A stretch of 64,000 nucleotides of DNA from Acanthacorydalis orientalis (lineage: Eukaryota; Arthropoda; Insecta; Megaloptera; Corydalidae), in contig CM068315.1 in NCBI GenBank assembly GCA_034766995.1, forward strand, positions 40,087,818-40,151,817, written 5' to 3'. Of this stretch, positions 12,300-23,732 are shown piece after piece. Within the stretch, counting starts at the first letter, position 1. Every line of letters begins with the position of its first letter. The translations under genes were made by a program, and so were the position numbers. A model generated the notes under the pieces. It was not told the origin of the DNA. It worked only from the letters and a program-made list of their open reading frames with translations, and ran no database searches.

Positions 12300-12525
12300 A
12301 TATATCCCCCCGATGGCCAGTAAGAGGTCGGCCTTCACTGGTCGACCTGGAGCTCCGCTGGCCCAACAACAAGAGTCTACCCCCTGGAGGGGGTAAAATG
12401 CTCACCACATGAGAGTCCCCATACCAAGCGACACTCCAGTAATACGAGCAACGCGAGCCGTGAGCCCATTGGTTCGGCGCTCAACAAGCATGGGTCCCTC
12501 AGACCCTCGCTGCATACAAACGTTA
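12300..12525. repeat. GC-rich block, unidentified
   Basis: An abrupt GC-rich block in AT-rich DNA, running from CCCCCCGATGGCCAG to near CAGACCCTCGCTGC, including CCCCCTGGAGGGGG. The sharp edges suggest an inserted element, for example part of a retroposon, but I recognise no family and no coding domain. Confidence 0.4.
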
Positions 12526-12705
12526 AAGTTTTTATATAAAGAATCCGGCAGTGATTGATTTTTGTATCCATAAATATACTGGTGCAGAACAACTAAATGA
12601 TTAATTTTTCACTTATTTGTGTTTTATGTTTTCGATTTTTTAACATCATGTTCACTGATATAAATTATCTTTTAATCTATGTAATTTATCTGGAAATTCG
12701 TCCGC

Positions 12706-12707
<2 letters not shown>

Positions 12708-12754
<47 letters not shown>
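12708..12754. repeat. (TA)n microsatellite next to a mariner end
   Basis: About 47 bp TA run ending exactly where the second Mar-D element begins. Confidence 0.95.
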
Positions 12755-12756
<2 letters not shown>

Positions 12757-13505
12757 GTCATTTGATAAGTATGGTAAAAAAGCAAGTGAAACACTGGTTT
12801 TGGAAAAAATCGTTTTTATTTCTTAACGTAGTCTCTATTGAGGACTACACAATTGACCCAGCAAGTCTGCAAAATACGCATTAACAGCGCCGATGATATC
12901 CTCATTCGATGAGAATTTCTTCCCAAATTTTCAAGTTTGCGAAGAAGAAGAAGTCGCATGGTGTCATGTCCGGAGAATAGGGTGGATGAGGAATCAATTC
13001 GAAGTTCAATTCGTGCAATTTTGACATTGCGACGATCGATGTGTGAGATGGCACGTTATCCCAGTGAAAGAGCACTTTTTGTGTGCCAACCTTGGCCGTT
13101 TGTGTTTCAACTGTTCTTTTAAACCGTCCAGTAATGTTGCATTATAGGCTCTTATTATCGTTTATGCTTTCGTTAAGTAGTCGATTAAGATGATTCTTTG
13201 GAAGTCCCAAAAAACAGTGGCCATCACCCTTTCAGCCGACAAAATGGGTTTTGCCTTCTTCGGTGCACTTTTACCAATCTTTGTCTGCTACATCGACCAA
13301 TTGTCAGATGTATAGTGGTTGATCCATGTTTCATCCACGGTGACGAATCGACACAATAGGCCTGCTTGTTTTCTTTCCAGTTTTGCGGCAACTCCTTCAA
13401 AGCCAACTTCAAACATCTGTAGAACGTGAATAATGCGTCGCTTCTGGATGAAATTTCGTCTGTGCTAGTTTGAAAAGTGACGCTTGATAACCGTGACGTT
13501 ACCAA
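12755..13505 (-). mobile_element. mariner element Mar-D, second copy, truncated
   Basis: The left end reads GGGTCATTTGATAAGTATGG, closely similar to the terminus at 45206 (TTTGATAAGTGCGG) and related to that at 3882. Inside is a decayed transposase on the minus strand. The right, 5', part of the gene and its terminus are not recognisable, so the copy is about 0.75 kb instead of 1.3 kb. Confidence 0.75.
12790..13470 (-). pseudogene. mariner transposase pseudogene (Mar-D second copy)
   Basis: Minus-strand pieces in several frames include FWDFQRIILIDYLTKA and AYNATLLDGLKEQLKHKRP, equivalent to FWDTHRILLIDYLEK and AYYASLLDQLNDEIRKKRP of the copy at 3946-4948. A Met-Asn-Ala-Tyr-Phe-like C-terminal helix lies near 12870. 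A VDETW-type first catalytic region is visible near 13330. The N-terminal DNA-binding domain is missing. Many stops and frameshifts make this a pseudogene. Confidence 0.7.
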
Positions 13506-13557
13506 ATTAATAGTGGCGTCACATCATTGAAATTAACCAAACTTATCGAACGATCCT

Positions 13558-13565
<8 letters not shown>

Positions 13566-13623
<58 letters not shown>
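13566..13623. repeat. (TA)n(GA)n compound microsatellite
   Basis: TA run 13566-13599 followed directly by a GA run to 13623. Confidence 0.95.
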
Positions 13624-13934
13624 TTGAAGAGAGAGAAATAATCTGAACTATTGATTGATAGATACGTCGATATTTATTTTCTTTCATAACGGAATTCGTA
13701 TACTCGTTAATTTTGCACATTCGAAAAATTTACGTGACTCGCTACCTGTCATTGTCATAAATATTAAATGATAATAAAACAACAAGCAGTAGTCTGCCAA
13801 CCGTTCGTACATATATCAAATTACATAAAAAACAAGATTATATGCAATAAATAAATAAAACCGTAATAAAGTTGAATGCCAACAACAGCAAATAGTACAC
13901 ACATACACATATTGCCGTTTTTGTTATAAGTTTA

Positions 13935-13937
<3 letters not shown>

Positions 13938-13990
<53 letters not shown>
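13938..13990. repeat. (TA)n microsatellite
   Basis: TA run of about 50 bp, followed within 15 bp by a short GT run. Confidence 0.95.
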
Positions 13991-13991
<1 letters not shown>

Positions 13992-13999
13992 TAATATGT

Positions 14000-15297
14000 G
14001 TGTGTGTGTATTCGGGAGTATGGTATGGTTTTTATTTCTGGTAATTTTTTGTCAGTGGCGAATTCATATTAAACGACTACAAGTCTATTACAAAATAATA
14101 ATAATGATGATAATAAAAAGAAATCATCTCAGACATGGATTTACAATTAGTTTCGGCGTAGCGAACGAGGATATTTACGATACAGACAATCGTTGAACGA
14201 GAAATTGAAAGTGGAATGTTCTGTACGTTCGATGGCCGTTCGTTAATTAAATGATAACTGTAGCAATAAAAAAAATAATTATGAAAAATGTATCGAATGA
14301 AAATGTCTATACGCCCGATAGTTTATTGTGCTTGTTTTTCGACGTGTGTGCATGTACGTCGTATATTATTATTGATCTAGTCTAAAAAAAAAAATAATTT
14401 GTGTGTTCCGGTCAACGGTTGTAACCACACGACCGATTGACGAAAATCGAACCTGGGTATTATGTATCAATTTTTATGAGATTAGTTTCTGACGTGTACA
14501 CTCCTCGAGAAAAAGTGAAATATTACTGATTAAGTAGGAGTGTTCTGTACGTTTCATGGAAGATGTAGACAAGATGGTTTCTTTTACGACCGGTTTCGAA
14601 TTTCGTCATCTTCAAGTAGACGTTGGACTGATTATGGAATATAATTTTTGTAGTATTTATTCTAATTTGTAATGCTTTTATATGAGTCTAAAAATCGAAT
14701 CTATAGAAGTGTTTACTTGACCATTTAACACGTTATTAATGTTTGTATATATTTGTTTTCTTCAGTACGTTCGATTTCATACTTTTATTTTTATTGCTCA
14801 TTATTGCATCGTTCTTTTTTTTATCCGTTACTATGTCCCGTTTCCAATACATGTTTTGTATCTAATCTTTGTCCTCAGTAATTTTATTAAATTTATTATT
14901 GTATGTGTTTATATCTGTGATACCATTGATGGTCTTTGTTCTTTTAGATCACTTTCTAGAAATTCTGTATTCCACTAATAGTCTTTGTACGTATTCTATC
15001 TTCAAGTCTAAATTATATCTGAGGAGGCACAAGTTAAAACATAAAAGAATCTTTAGACAAGATAACATTTCTGATTACCAATATTAATTAAGATAAGAAC
15101 CCGCTCTCCTTATGGTCTTCATATTTTTGAATAATTCGAGTTCCTGTTCTCTACTTTTAATTTCGGAACGTGTGCAATGTTCGGGTAGGATTTTTACCTG
15201 AATTCGTGTATCGAAAGTAGCAGAGGAGAATAGAAACTCAAGTGAACCAAAAAAATACAGACCAGCAGTATAACATATTGTTATTATACTTAATATT

Positions 15298-15300
<3 letters not shown>
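14000..15300. other. Mixed AT-rich DNA with mild CpG enrichment
   Basis: 14140-14640 is noticeably richer in CG dinucleotides than most of the window and free of recognisable transposons, so it may be host non-coding DNA. 14640-15300 is plain AT-rich DNA with only chance frames. Confidence 0.35.

Positions 15301-15301
<1 letters not shown>

Positions 15302-15352
<51 letters not shown>
15302..15352. repeat. (TA)n microsatellite
   Basis: About 50 bp TA run. Confidence 0.95.
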
Positions 15353-15355
<3 letters not shown>

Positions 15356-15406
15356 TTATACATAATTTTACTGTTTATACTCTAAAACTATAAACAAAAC
15401 TCCAAC

Positions 15407-15407
15407 T

Positions 15408-15461
<54 letters not shown>
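15407..15461. repeat. (TA)n(GA)n compound microsatellite
   Basis: TA run 15407-15432 followed directly by a GA run to 15461. Confidence 0.95.
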
Positions 15462-15463
<2 letters not shown>

Positions 15464-15479
15464 CAGTTTAGACTTCCTC

Positions 15480-16160
15480 ATGGAAATATTAAAATGGGGC
15501 GCAGGAGTTAAGAAAATGCATGTTATTTTTTATTTAATGTTTTTTTTTAGTTTAATTCAATACTGAAAAATACAATTGAACTAAAATACTAAAGAATATG
15601 TTTTTTTTTAATTTTGCGTTTTTTAACACATTGATGTGGAAGCCTAAGTTAAATCACTCTATATAAACGAACTTAAAATAGAATTAAAAGCAGAGAATAG
15701 TAAGAGAGTGTCTTCACGGAGACTAGAACTCCGAACAGGTTGAATTGTGAAATGCGGCTCCCTTAGGAGATTACGAAAAAAGGTCGGTGAACCTTTTTTC
15801 CAAGTGCTGACTTAGAGATAGACCCTGACTCACGAAACCAGCAAAATATTCGAACTGTGCGCATCATGAACGTCGGTGGTTAGTACTCAGTGTGGGAAAG
15901 CGGTTCTCCAGTTAAAGACAATTAAATTCATTAACTAAAATTTACCTGTAGATGGGACATGTGCCGAGACTAATAATGAAAACAGAAACTTAACTTATCT
16001 AAAAGGATTTAATTAATTTATTACTCTTTTAAGTTTAACTTTCTTTTTTCAGTCGTTTCTAATTACTTATATTGTGATTTTTTTGTAATTCTCTTTGTTG
16101 AGTATTTTTTTAATTTTTTTATTTTATTTTTATAGTTGATTTTATTTGATGGAAAGTGTA
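15480..16160. other. Unidentified stretch, partly less AT-rich
   Basis: 15700-15920 is more balanced in composition than its surroundings and may belong to an unrecognised repeat or to an old exon. I found no domain, terminal repeat or long open frame. Confidence 0.3.
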
Positions 16161-16164
16161 TAGT

Positions 16165-16460
16165 GTTAAAAGAGATTGATTTCTTATCATTTTTGATTGA
16201 TGATTTTTTCATTTCGATAGCGATTCCATCATATTCAGACCGCTGAAGTACAGAAAATATTTTATTTGCTAGATTTTCTCTCTCTTCAGATTTAGATTTT
16301 TCTCTTAGATCTGTTAGAGTGCTTTGAAAATGATTGCGTCTGTATTGAAATATGTATGAGGAACAATCAAAAATATTTTATAATTATTTATTGACTATTT
16401 CTAATCATAGAAGAATGTTATATTTTGTGCCGGGTGCGAATAATTTATTTGTGTAAGTAG
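16165..16460. mobile_element. IR-A copy
   Basis: Left half carries TTATCATTTTTGATTGATG, TTTCGATAGCGATTCC and a form of CAGACCGCTGAAGTACAG. The right half carries ATTGAAATATGTATGAGGA, then AACAATCAAAAATATTTTA and TTATTGACTATTTC. This copy shows the full order from left core through a unique centre to right core. Confidence 0.6.
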
Positions 16461-16469
16461 AGTTCTTAA

Positions 16470-17510
16470 ATAATAATTATCGTGTTAAAACTAAATTAGT
16501 ATCTCAAGCAATTCTAAAATTATTTAATAGAAATATCAAATATTCTCGTTTTGATTATTTTTAATACAGGATAAATTATATTATTTAGGATATTGATTCC
16601 TAATGAAGGAAAAATATTCATTACTCAATTATAATTTTGACAACTACTCTTATTTTTTAAAAAAGATTATTAAAAATTACAAATTTCTAATATTTTTACA
16701 CTATAATCTCCATAAAAATATACTGGTCTTTTATTTATATCACAATTTAATTTTACTATCAAATAACTCTTTATTTTCATAGAAGAAATGACTTTATACA
16801 TTTTTTCAGTTCACTATCTTTAAAATGATTTTCGTACAGACTTCTTTCATGTATGCAAACAAATAGAAATCGCTCGATAGATTCGGGTGATAGATAGGAT
16901 GAAGTAGTATTTTTCATCCCGTATCGAAAATTGTCTGTTGGGTTCAATGAACATTGAGGACGGATTTTATCCCGCAATAAAACGATTCCTTTGATGTCTG
17001 AAACGTTTGCGGTGTAGTGCAAGCTTGCCGTTGTTGACCATTATATGATGAGTTATAATCGGATCTTGTGCTGTATTTCATTTTTTTTTTAATAAAAAAG
17101 CTTTTGCTTTTTTGAAATAATTAGATTTGAACCTAATGTGTGTACTAATTGAAATGGAAAAATAAATTTGTATGTAACTGAGGGATAAAAATTTCAATAA
17201 TAACATTTCATTCTTACTGTACTATTTCTGCATTAATTGATTTAAATTAGTGTTTATACTTTTTTAATAGTCATTTTAAATTTTATTATGTGCAAAGAAA
17301 ATATCCATAAATTTATTAATTTAAAATTTAAATCTCAGTGAATAAATATTAATAATAATCAGTTAAATTTAACTTTCAAGCTAAACTCGTTACTCGATAT
17401 TTTTCTTTTCTGAGATCTTTTGTCATATATCAAAATTTCCAACCATTTATGTTTAATATTTTAAATTATATTTCCAATTAGTTTATTATTAATTTATATT
17501 TAATTCATTC
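16470..17510. other. AT-rich DNA without recognisable feature
   Basis: No transposon ends or coding remnants were recognised. An 81-codon minus-strand frame at 16777-17022 has no recognisable domain. Confidence 0.45.
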
Positions 17511-17514
17511 ACAT

Positions 17515-17705
17515 ATTATTTGCGTTCAAGATTATACAAATGAAATTTCAATTCACATCAAAACCTAAAAAGCAAAATTCTTATCAAAAATGTTCAATAA
17601 TTGATAATTGATCATTATTGATTCTTTCTTTTATTCAGTTCAATGGCAATTCCATCATTTTTAGAGTAGGTAAATACTTAAAAATCAATTTAATACAGAA
17701 ACATT
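17515..17705. mobile_element. IR-A copy, half
   Basis: Contains CTTATCAAAAATGTTCAAT, TTGATCATTATTGATTC and a form of CAATGGCAATTCCATCATT. Only one half of the element is clear. Confidence 0.55.
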
Positions 17706-17736
17706 TGTTAAAATTTAAAATTAATGAATAGTTTAA

Positions 17737-18041
17737 CCCATTAAACGCCGCTACTTAAAATAGTAACAGTTTTCAAAAATGCTTAATATAGTTCAGTTCT
17801 AGGTCCCTTCTAATTAATTGGATGTTAGAAAGAAAAAAAATAAAATTTTGGTTTTTACAGAAAGATGTTTTGTATACACAACAGCGGTCATTTATGTTAG
17901 CATTATCAAAAAAAAAGTATTTAAAAAGTGAATGAAAAGTAGTTTGTTTTAAATTTTAAATTCGTTTATTTCATTAAAACCGAATCAAATACCGTGATAG
18001 TTGTTAAAATATTTCGGGAGGAAAAATACTTTGCAATTTTT

Positions 18042-18083
<42 letters not shown>

Positions 18084-18298
18084 GTATACATTCATATACA
18101 TGGTCTGATTCTTACAAAGTCTACATCTATTCAGCTTTTTTCCTCACTTTCGCAAAAATCAAACAAAAAATAATAATGTAGTTCTTTTGCTATTGAATCA
18201 GTGTTTACTGTTATATAAAAAAAGTTTAAAAAAATATTTTTAGCAGAGAAAAAATTTCCAAATGTAATGTGGCGCATACAACATCGGCACTTAATAGC
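17737..18298. mobile_element. piggyBac-type non-coding element
   Basis: Bounded by TTAA on both sides (17733-17736 and 18299-18302), the target duplication typical of piggyBac elements. The left end is CCCATTAAACGCCGCT; the right end read inward is GCTATTAAGTGCCGAT, matching at 11 of 16 positions. The 562-bp interior has no coding remnant that I recognise and includes an (AC)n(TA)n tract. The weak terminal match makes this a moderate call. Confidence 0.5.
18041..18083. repeat. (AC)n(TA)n microsatellite
   Basis: AC run 18041-18062 followed by a TA run to 18083, inside the piggyBac-type element. Confidence 0.9.
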
Positions 18299-18594
18299 TT
18301 AATTTAAATATAATTAATTGTAGCTGAATGGCCAGTGTTTTAATTTCAAAATTATTTTTCATAAATTTTTTTTGTTCTTAGTTTTTTTTTTATTTAATTT
18401 GAATTATCAACATTAAAATTCATGAAGAAGTTGAGAACTCTATGTTTGGTATATAATGCATAAATCGTCTGATAATTCTACCCAATATACTTACAGTGAC
18501 TGAAAAAGACTGCAATATAGTTGAGATTTATTTGTCTTTTATGTACTGGGGGTGCGTCCGTGGGACCAAAAATAAAAACAATAAAGTAATACTT

Positions 18595-18830
18595 GTTTTG
18601 CACAAATGAATTATATTTTCATCTCATGAACAAAAAAAATTCTGATCAAAAATGTTCACTAAATAATTAATCATTTTCAATTGTTGCTTATAAGTATTTC
18701 GATGAAAATGCTATTATTCTCAGAACGCTGAGGATCATGATAATGCTTAAACATTTTCGATTTGAAAATAATTGTGGTTTGTGGTATGAGAAAGTAATAC
18801 ATTTATGAAAAAACCTTCGTTTATTAAATA
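18595..18830. mobile_element. IR-A copy with both arms
   Basis: One of the clearest copies. Left arm: CACAAATGAATTA, a form of TTTCATCTCATGAACAAA, and TCTGATCAAAAATGTTCA. Core: TTGTTGCTTATAAG, TTTCGATGAAAATGC, CATTCTCAGAACGCTGAGG (one base from the consensus). Right arm: ATTGTGGTTTGTGG, TATGAGAAAGTAATACATT. The arms are inverted copies of each other. Confidence 0.7.
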
Positions 18831-18911
18831 AATCGGTCCATTTTTTTATCTAAATACTCCCCTGTAGTTTTATGATTTTTATACAATATATTTTATGAAT
18901 GATACGCCACT

Positions 18912-18939
18912 GATATATATATATATATATATATATATA
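18912..18939. repeat. (TA)n microsatellite
   Basis: About 28 bp TA run. Confidence 0.9.
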
Positions 18940-19286
18940 ACTGCATATTTATAACAATATTCGTACTTTCTCTCAAATTTATAATTCATCATTATATGTA
19001 TGAAATGAATTGTGTTATTGTGAATGAATTATAACCTTTTTCAGCGCAGAAAAATAACAATAAGATGGTAATATAATAGTAATATATAATTATGTACACA
19101 TTATATACTAAATTGGTTTTAAATAAAAAAATGAAATTATTATTTTCCTTGTATGAAATATTCATGCTGTTATAGGTTAAAAAATTGCAAATATACATAA
19201 CACAATTCACAACAAATTGAAGGGCAACAGATGCAACCGTGTTTTTTTCAGAATACATGTATATTTATAGAAGTGTGTACACGCAC

Positions 19287-19288
19287 AT

Positions 19289-19337
<49 letters not shown>

Positions 19338-19340
19338 TAT
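19287..19340. repeat. (CA)n(TA)n microsatellite
   Basis: CA run followed by a TA run with small interruptions. Confidence 0.9.
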
Positions 19341-19439
19341 AAATAGATATGTATATATACGCATAGGTATGTATCATCTTTGTATGAATGTATGTATGTA
19401 CAATTACAACAGACTATCCATCTTCAGTGGCTTGTTCAG

Positions 19440-19690
19440 CTTTGCAATATAATTCGTTTCCGTGTATGCGAACAATTTGCGCGTCAGGGGCATTGCGTGT
19501 AATATGAACGAGTAACGTATAGACAAACGCCAACGCCCCCGCGGCGTTCCGCTGCTCGCGTTCGAATTACACAGCAGCAACATGTTTCCGGTCAACAATC
19601 TGTCCGTACTCCACGCAGAACACACGCCATATCAGCGTTAAGTTCACGCAAATATCAGCGGCGACTCGTACGGTACACGGCAACCAAAAA
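19440..19690. promoter_or_regulatory. CpG-rich island, candidate regulatory DNA
   Basis: Dense in CG dinucleotides (for example GCCCCCGCGGCGTTCC near 19537) with sharp contrast to both AT-rich flanks. No transposon ends or recognisable protein domain. Candidate promoter, enhancer or untranslated exon of an unknown host gene. Confidence 0.3.
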
Positions 19691-19702
19691 TCACTATACA
19701 AC

Positions 19703-19728
19703 ACATACACACACACACACACATACGT

Positions 19729-19778
<50 letters not shown>

Positions 19779-19779
19779 T
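19703..19779. repeat. (AC)n(TA)n microsatellite
   Basis: AC run with one interruption to about 19755, then a TA run. Confidence 0.9.
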
Positions 19780-19929
19780 CAAGGATGTATTTTTAATTAT
19801 TTTTTTAAATTTATTAAAAACTAAATATGCATTTTAATGTCTTCCAATTAATGAAACATTTTTTCAAGATATTCTGTTGTATCTTATAGGTTTTTATCTC
19901 TTACAGTGTACCATAATAATAGAGTATTA

Positions 19930-20562
19930 CAGCGATTCCCAATCTTTTGAATGCAGACGACCCCTATGCATTAATCTGAAAAAATTGCGCGAACCCCTTT
20001 GCATAGGATTTTTTTTCCGGTACGGAAATACCAGAAAAACGGACAGGTGTTATGAGAAATGAATACATATCATCAAAACAATTAAACTTTGTTTTTGTAG
20101 TTACAATAAATAAACAGCAAACAACAAAATTAATTTCTAGTTGGTGTGAAGAATGGTGTTGTTTGACTGAGACAAGTACAGAAATATTTGGCTCAGTTGT
20201 GTTAATTTACACTCACAAACAGGCTCTACATTTAGTCTTTTTCTATATTTTAACTTTGTGTATAAAAGTGCTGAAAAAGTCCGTTCGCATAAATAACACA
20301 TGGGAATAAATGTTTCGCCGCCTTGTTTGATAATTCTGTATACGTAGAGCGTAAATGTAACCAAAAATCAATCAAGTTACTTTTATTAAACAATTTTAAA
20401 GAACTGTTACAAAAATGTCCACCAACATGTTTTCTTCATTACTGGTTAAGCCTTTTATGAATTTTATATTTTCATTAAAAGGATCGTTAATTCATCTATT
20501 ATTGGAATTAGAGTTACCCATGGACCCCTAGGGATCTGCGGACCACAGATTGGGAACCACTT
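19930..20562. mobile_element. hAT-type non-coding element with perfect 8-bp target duplication
   Basis: A 633-bp element flanked by identical 8-bp GAGTATTA at 19922-19929 and 20563-20570. The left end starts CAGCGATTCCCAATCT; the right end read inward starts AAGTGGTTCCCAATCT, so the terminal repeats match well. The CAGTGGTTCCCAA type of terminus and 8-bp duplications are typical of hAT (Charlie-like) elements. The interior shows no transposase, so it was mobilised in trans. Confidence 0.9.
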
Positions 20563-20829
20563 GAGTATTAAATATACTGTGAGTCCAGAATACAATACTA
20601 CTCATGTTTTATAGGAATGCAAGTCAAAAAATAAAGGGATAAAAATGTCCTTTCACTTTAGACTAAGAGTTTACTTCTTAAAAAAGCAAACTCTTATCCT
20701 ACATACAGGAGTTTTATTGTTATATTTCAACTGAATCCTTATTCACTTATCCCAGTACTTAATGAGCTTCTATATTCTGTACTAGAAGAAATTTTTGTCC
20801 TCTTGTATAGTCAATCTTGTACCGAATGC

Positions 20830-20965
20830 CATTTAAATGCATATAATTAGCAATCAAAATGATAAATAATTATTATATCATTTTTGGCCAGGAAACCTTT
20901 CATACTATATAGTGTTAATGACAAATTTATTTGTGAATCTAAATTTTGCTACAGTGCCAAAACTA
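20830..20965. mobile_element. IR-A copy, right half
   Basis: Contains ATTAGCAATCAAAATGATAA, a worn TTTTTGGCCAGGAAA and the element end ACAGTGCCAAAACTAT at 20951-20966. The next base begins the Mar-B element, so Mar-B inserted at or very near the IR-A terminus. Confidence 0.55.
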
Positions 20966-21480
20966 TTATGTGTAAAAATTAATTCGGTATCTTTAAATTG
21001 AATCAACCATAACTCTGTTTGAAATTAAAATATTTTCGCGTCGTTTTTTGATTTAGGAGTGCCAAACTTAACATTTAAAAATACTATATATGTTGGCTAA
21101 GCAGTAGGTATAATCTCACAAAATAGTAGTGAACACGATGACGTCCGAAAAGCAACATATTCGTTTGACATTGTATACTTTTTGCATTCCAGTTGAAAAA
21201 AATGCTGCCGAAGCCGTGGAAATGATTTGTTCATCTTTGGGGGAAGGTGTTGTGACGTATAAAGTCCTAAAAATGCTAAGAAAGTGGAATAAGTCCGAAA
21301 ACAGATTACCTCATTGACTCAGCCTCCATCTGTTTTTCGATAGCGAATTCGTTACGCAACAGATGGAATAAGACTATATACAAAATAATCGGAGATATTT
21401 TGAGGATTGAAATGTATTTCAGTTTTCTTTAAATATTCATTTTCTTTTAAAAGGGCACCTAATTAATTTATACACCTGAT
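20966..21480 (+). mobile_element. mariner deletion derivative Mar-B
   Basis: About 515 bp with both ends: TGTAAAAATTAATTCGG at the left and GGGCACCTAATTAATTTA then TACACC at the right, an inverted match. It carries the same arrangement as the copy at 10428: transposase N-terminus joined to C-terminus with the catalytic domain missing. Confidence 0.85.
21129..21420 (+). pseudogene. Mar-B transposase N/C fusion, broken
   Basis: Starts MNTMTSEKQHIRLTLYTF, then IPVEKNAAEAVEMICSSLGE (helix-turn-helix region). The frame stops at 21315-21317. Downstream, in another frame, RNRWNKTIYKIIGDILR corresponds to the C-terminal RWQKVIDNNGEYF region. The catalytic DDD domain is absent. Confidence 0.7.
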
Positions 21481-21859
21481 GTATGGCGTTTGATTACTGC
21501 TGTTTACTTTTTTCTGTTATTACTATCGAATGCTTTATCTTCGTGTGTGTTTGTATGTGTGTATTTATTCCCACCGACGTATTCCGAACCCGTGGGAATA
21601 CAAGTAAATTTTATTTTTCATTCTTTTAGTCCCTAGCGTGCTGTATAACTTTTTAAAACCATTTATGTTTTGTATATTAACTCTCAATGCCTTAATCAAT
21701 TTTGATTTTGGTATGTCGAACAGAAATACACTAAGAACAAATAGAAGTCCTGTAAAATTAGCCAGAAATTTAATTATACCGATCACTCGGTTACAATAAA
21801 TTATATTTAACTCTTTAAATTGTTTATTATTTTTAAAATTTACATAAATGTTTACAGTA

Positions 21860-22376
21860 TTAGATTGGTAGGAAAATAATTGCAGTTTTCGTTTTCTGAA
21901 TTCTCGCCTTATTTTTTCCCCATTAAAATGTAATTTCATCGTGTTCATGTTAATGTCATTTTAAAGTGCATGTTTCGGTCTGTATTTTAGTAACACCTAC
22001 TACTGTTTTATTGTTACATTTGTTTCAAATTGAGATATTGAATTAAAGAGGGAAAAGAAACAAATAAGATCAGTTTTTGTGTGAGTTCTAAACGGGTTTT
22101 GGTTCGGATACTTTTTAAGGAACGTATGGTGCAATGGTGGTTCCAAAAATTTTGTGCTGGGGACGAGATATTTGAAGATTAAGAAGATCGCGGGCGTCTT
22201 TTCAGTTCATAACGACCAACTGAAGGCGTAGTTTGAAACAGAATCACTCTCAATAATTGGAGAGCTTGCACACAAGCTAGGCATTAGTCATCGAACAGTC
22301 CTGGATGACTTAAATTAAAAAAATGTATATGAATTTAAAGGTCATAAACCGCAATTATTTTTCTAACAACCTAATA
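21860..22376 (+). mobile_element. mariner deletion derivative Mar-A
   Basis: About 517 bp. The left end is TTAGATTGGTAGGAAAATAA, then TTGCAGTTTTCG; the right end read inward is TTAGGTTGTTAGAAAAATAA, then TTGCGGTTTATG. TA flanks fit mariner. Inside, plus-strand pieces give FCAGDEIFED-like and NDQLKA-like segments of a mariner helix-turn-helix region, then the sequence jumps at the TVLD site directly to the 3' end. The same deletion joint appears at 32523, 36584 and 61677. Confidence 0.85.
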
Positions 22377-23225
22377 TTATAGTTTTCAGTATGCTGTCGT
22401 TTTGCGTGTGTATCGACTTTTTAATTATTATTGAAAAGACCGATGTTATTTATTTAAAAATAGTTCATTAAAAATTACATCCACTGAACAGTTTTTATAC
22501 TATCATCTCCATAAATAGATACGAATTTTTCCCATTACGTTTTCATTTCACTGTCATACAACTCTTCATTTTGATATTAGTAACAACTTTGTACACACAG
22601 TATCAGAACATATTATGATTCATTTTTTTCCGTGTAATACAATATATAATCGATATCACTTATTTAATCTATCAGATTATTTTAAACAAACCGTGTATAC
22701 TTTTTTAAAAATTAGTACATTATTTAACTCATCGGTGCTTATACGTCTTACATTCTTGAACTGAACATTGAAAATATAATCATTCATTTTCTAGAATGGA
22801 ATAAGATTGCAGCTGTGTCTATCTTAGATAGTAAAAGAATGTATCCTTGTCGGAAGCATTGATTTTTTAAAGGTAATGTCTTACAGATGTGCGTGTACAG
22901 TATTTATAACCTCAGATTGTGAAATGTTGCTCATTACAGTTTTTGTTTGAACGTTTATCATTGATATCCTTTTAAAGTAGTCGATTCGTAGGAAAATACT
23001 GATTTTATAAGTACACGATCAGATTATAATGAAATAGATAATTGTGAGTGTGTTATGTGTCACGGTTTATCGAAAATTCTAATAATGTCAGATAAGTGAA
23101 CATTATATTTGTGTAGATGTGTTTAACATTATTTTTATCTTATATTTTGTACATATTTTCAAAATAAGTGCTTTTCTGGGATTTCATTTTATGAAATAAG
23201 TATGTAGTCATATTTTGCTGTAATC

Positions 23226-23228
<3 letters not shown>
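22377..23228. other. AT-rich DNA without recognisable feature
   Basis: No coding remnants or terminal repeats were recognised. Confidence 0.5.

Positions 23229-23283
<55 letters not shown>
23229..23283. repeat. (TA)n microsatellite
   Basis: TA run of about 55 bp. A short GC-rich segment (23305-23360, with GGGGAGCCCTGACGG) follows and is not identified. Confidence 0.95.
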
Positions 23284-23287
<4 letters not shown>

Positions 23288-23431
23288 CATATACATATAG
23301 GGGAAGATTAATTCAGTTGGGGAGCCCTGACGGTAAAATTTAGGGGACCCCCAAAATTTACCTAACTACCAAAAAAGGACGATATTGTGTAAAAGTATAT
23401 TTTATAACATTTTTCTTTATATTTATAACTT

Positions 23432-23434
<3 letters not shown>

Positions 23435-23489
<55 letters not shown>
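23435..23489. repeat. (TA)n microsatellite flanking an RTE tail
   Basis: TA run of about 55 bp running directly into the (ATC)n tail of the LINE fragment. Confidence 0.95.
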
Positions 23490-23491
<2 letters not shown>

Positions 23492-23732
23492 TCATCATCA
23501 TCATCTTCAGCCCCTGTCAATCCACTGCTGGATAAAGGCCTCTTCCATGACTTTCCATTTTGTTCGATTCAGTGCCTCTCTTTTCCACAGTTTTCCAATA
23601 AAGTTTTTAATATCCTTATCCCATCTGTTCATTGGTCTCTTTCTCGGTCTTTTCATATTCCTCGGTTCCCAGTCAATAATTTCTCTTGTCCATCGGTTGT
23701 CTTCTCTTCTTGCGACATGTCCCGCCCATTTC

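Noticed and set aside
12444..12458. 15-bp ACGAGCAACGCGAGC shared with 34564-34578
   Set aside because: A single 15-bp match between two stretches of 64 kb is within chance expectation and the flanks do not align.
21565..21948. 127-codon minus-strand open frame
   Set aside because: It overlaps the Mar-A terminus at one end and plain AT-rich DNA for the rest; no recognisable domain.
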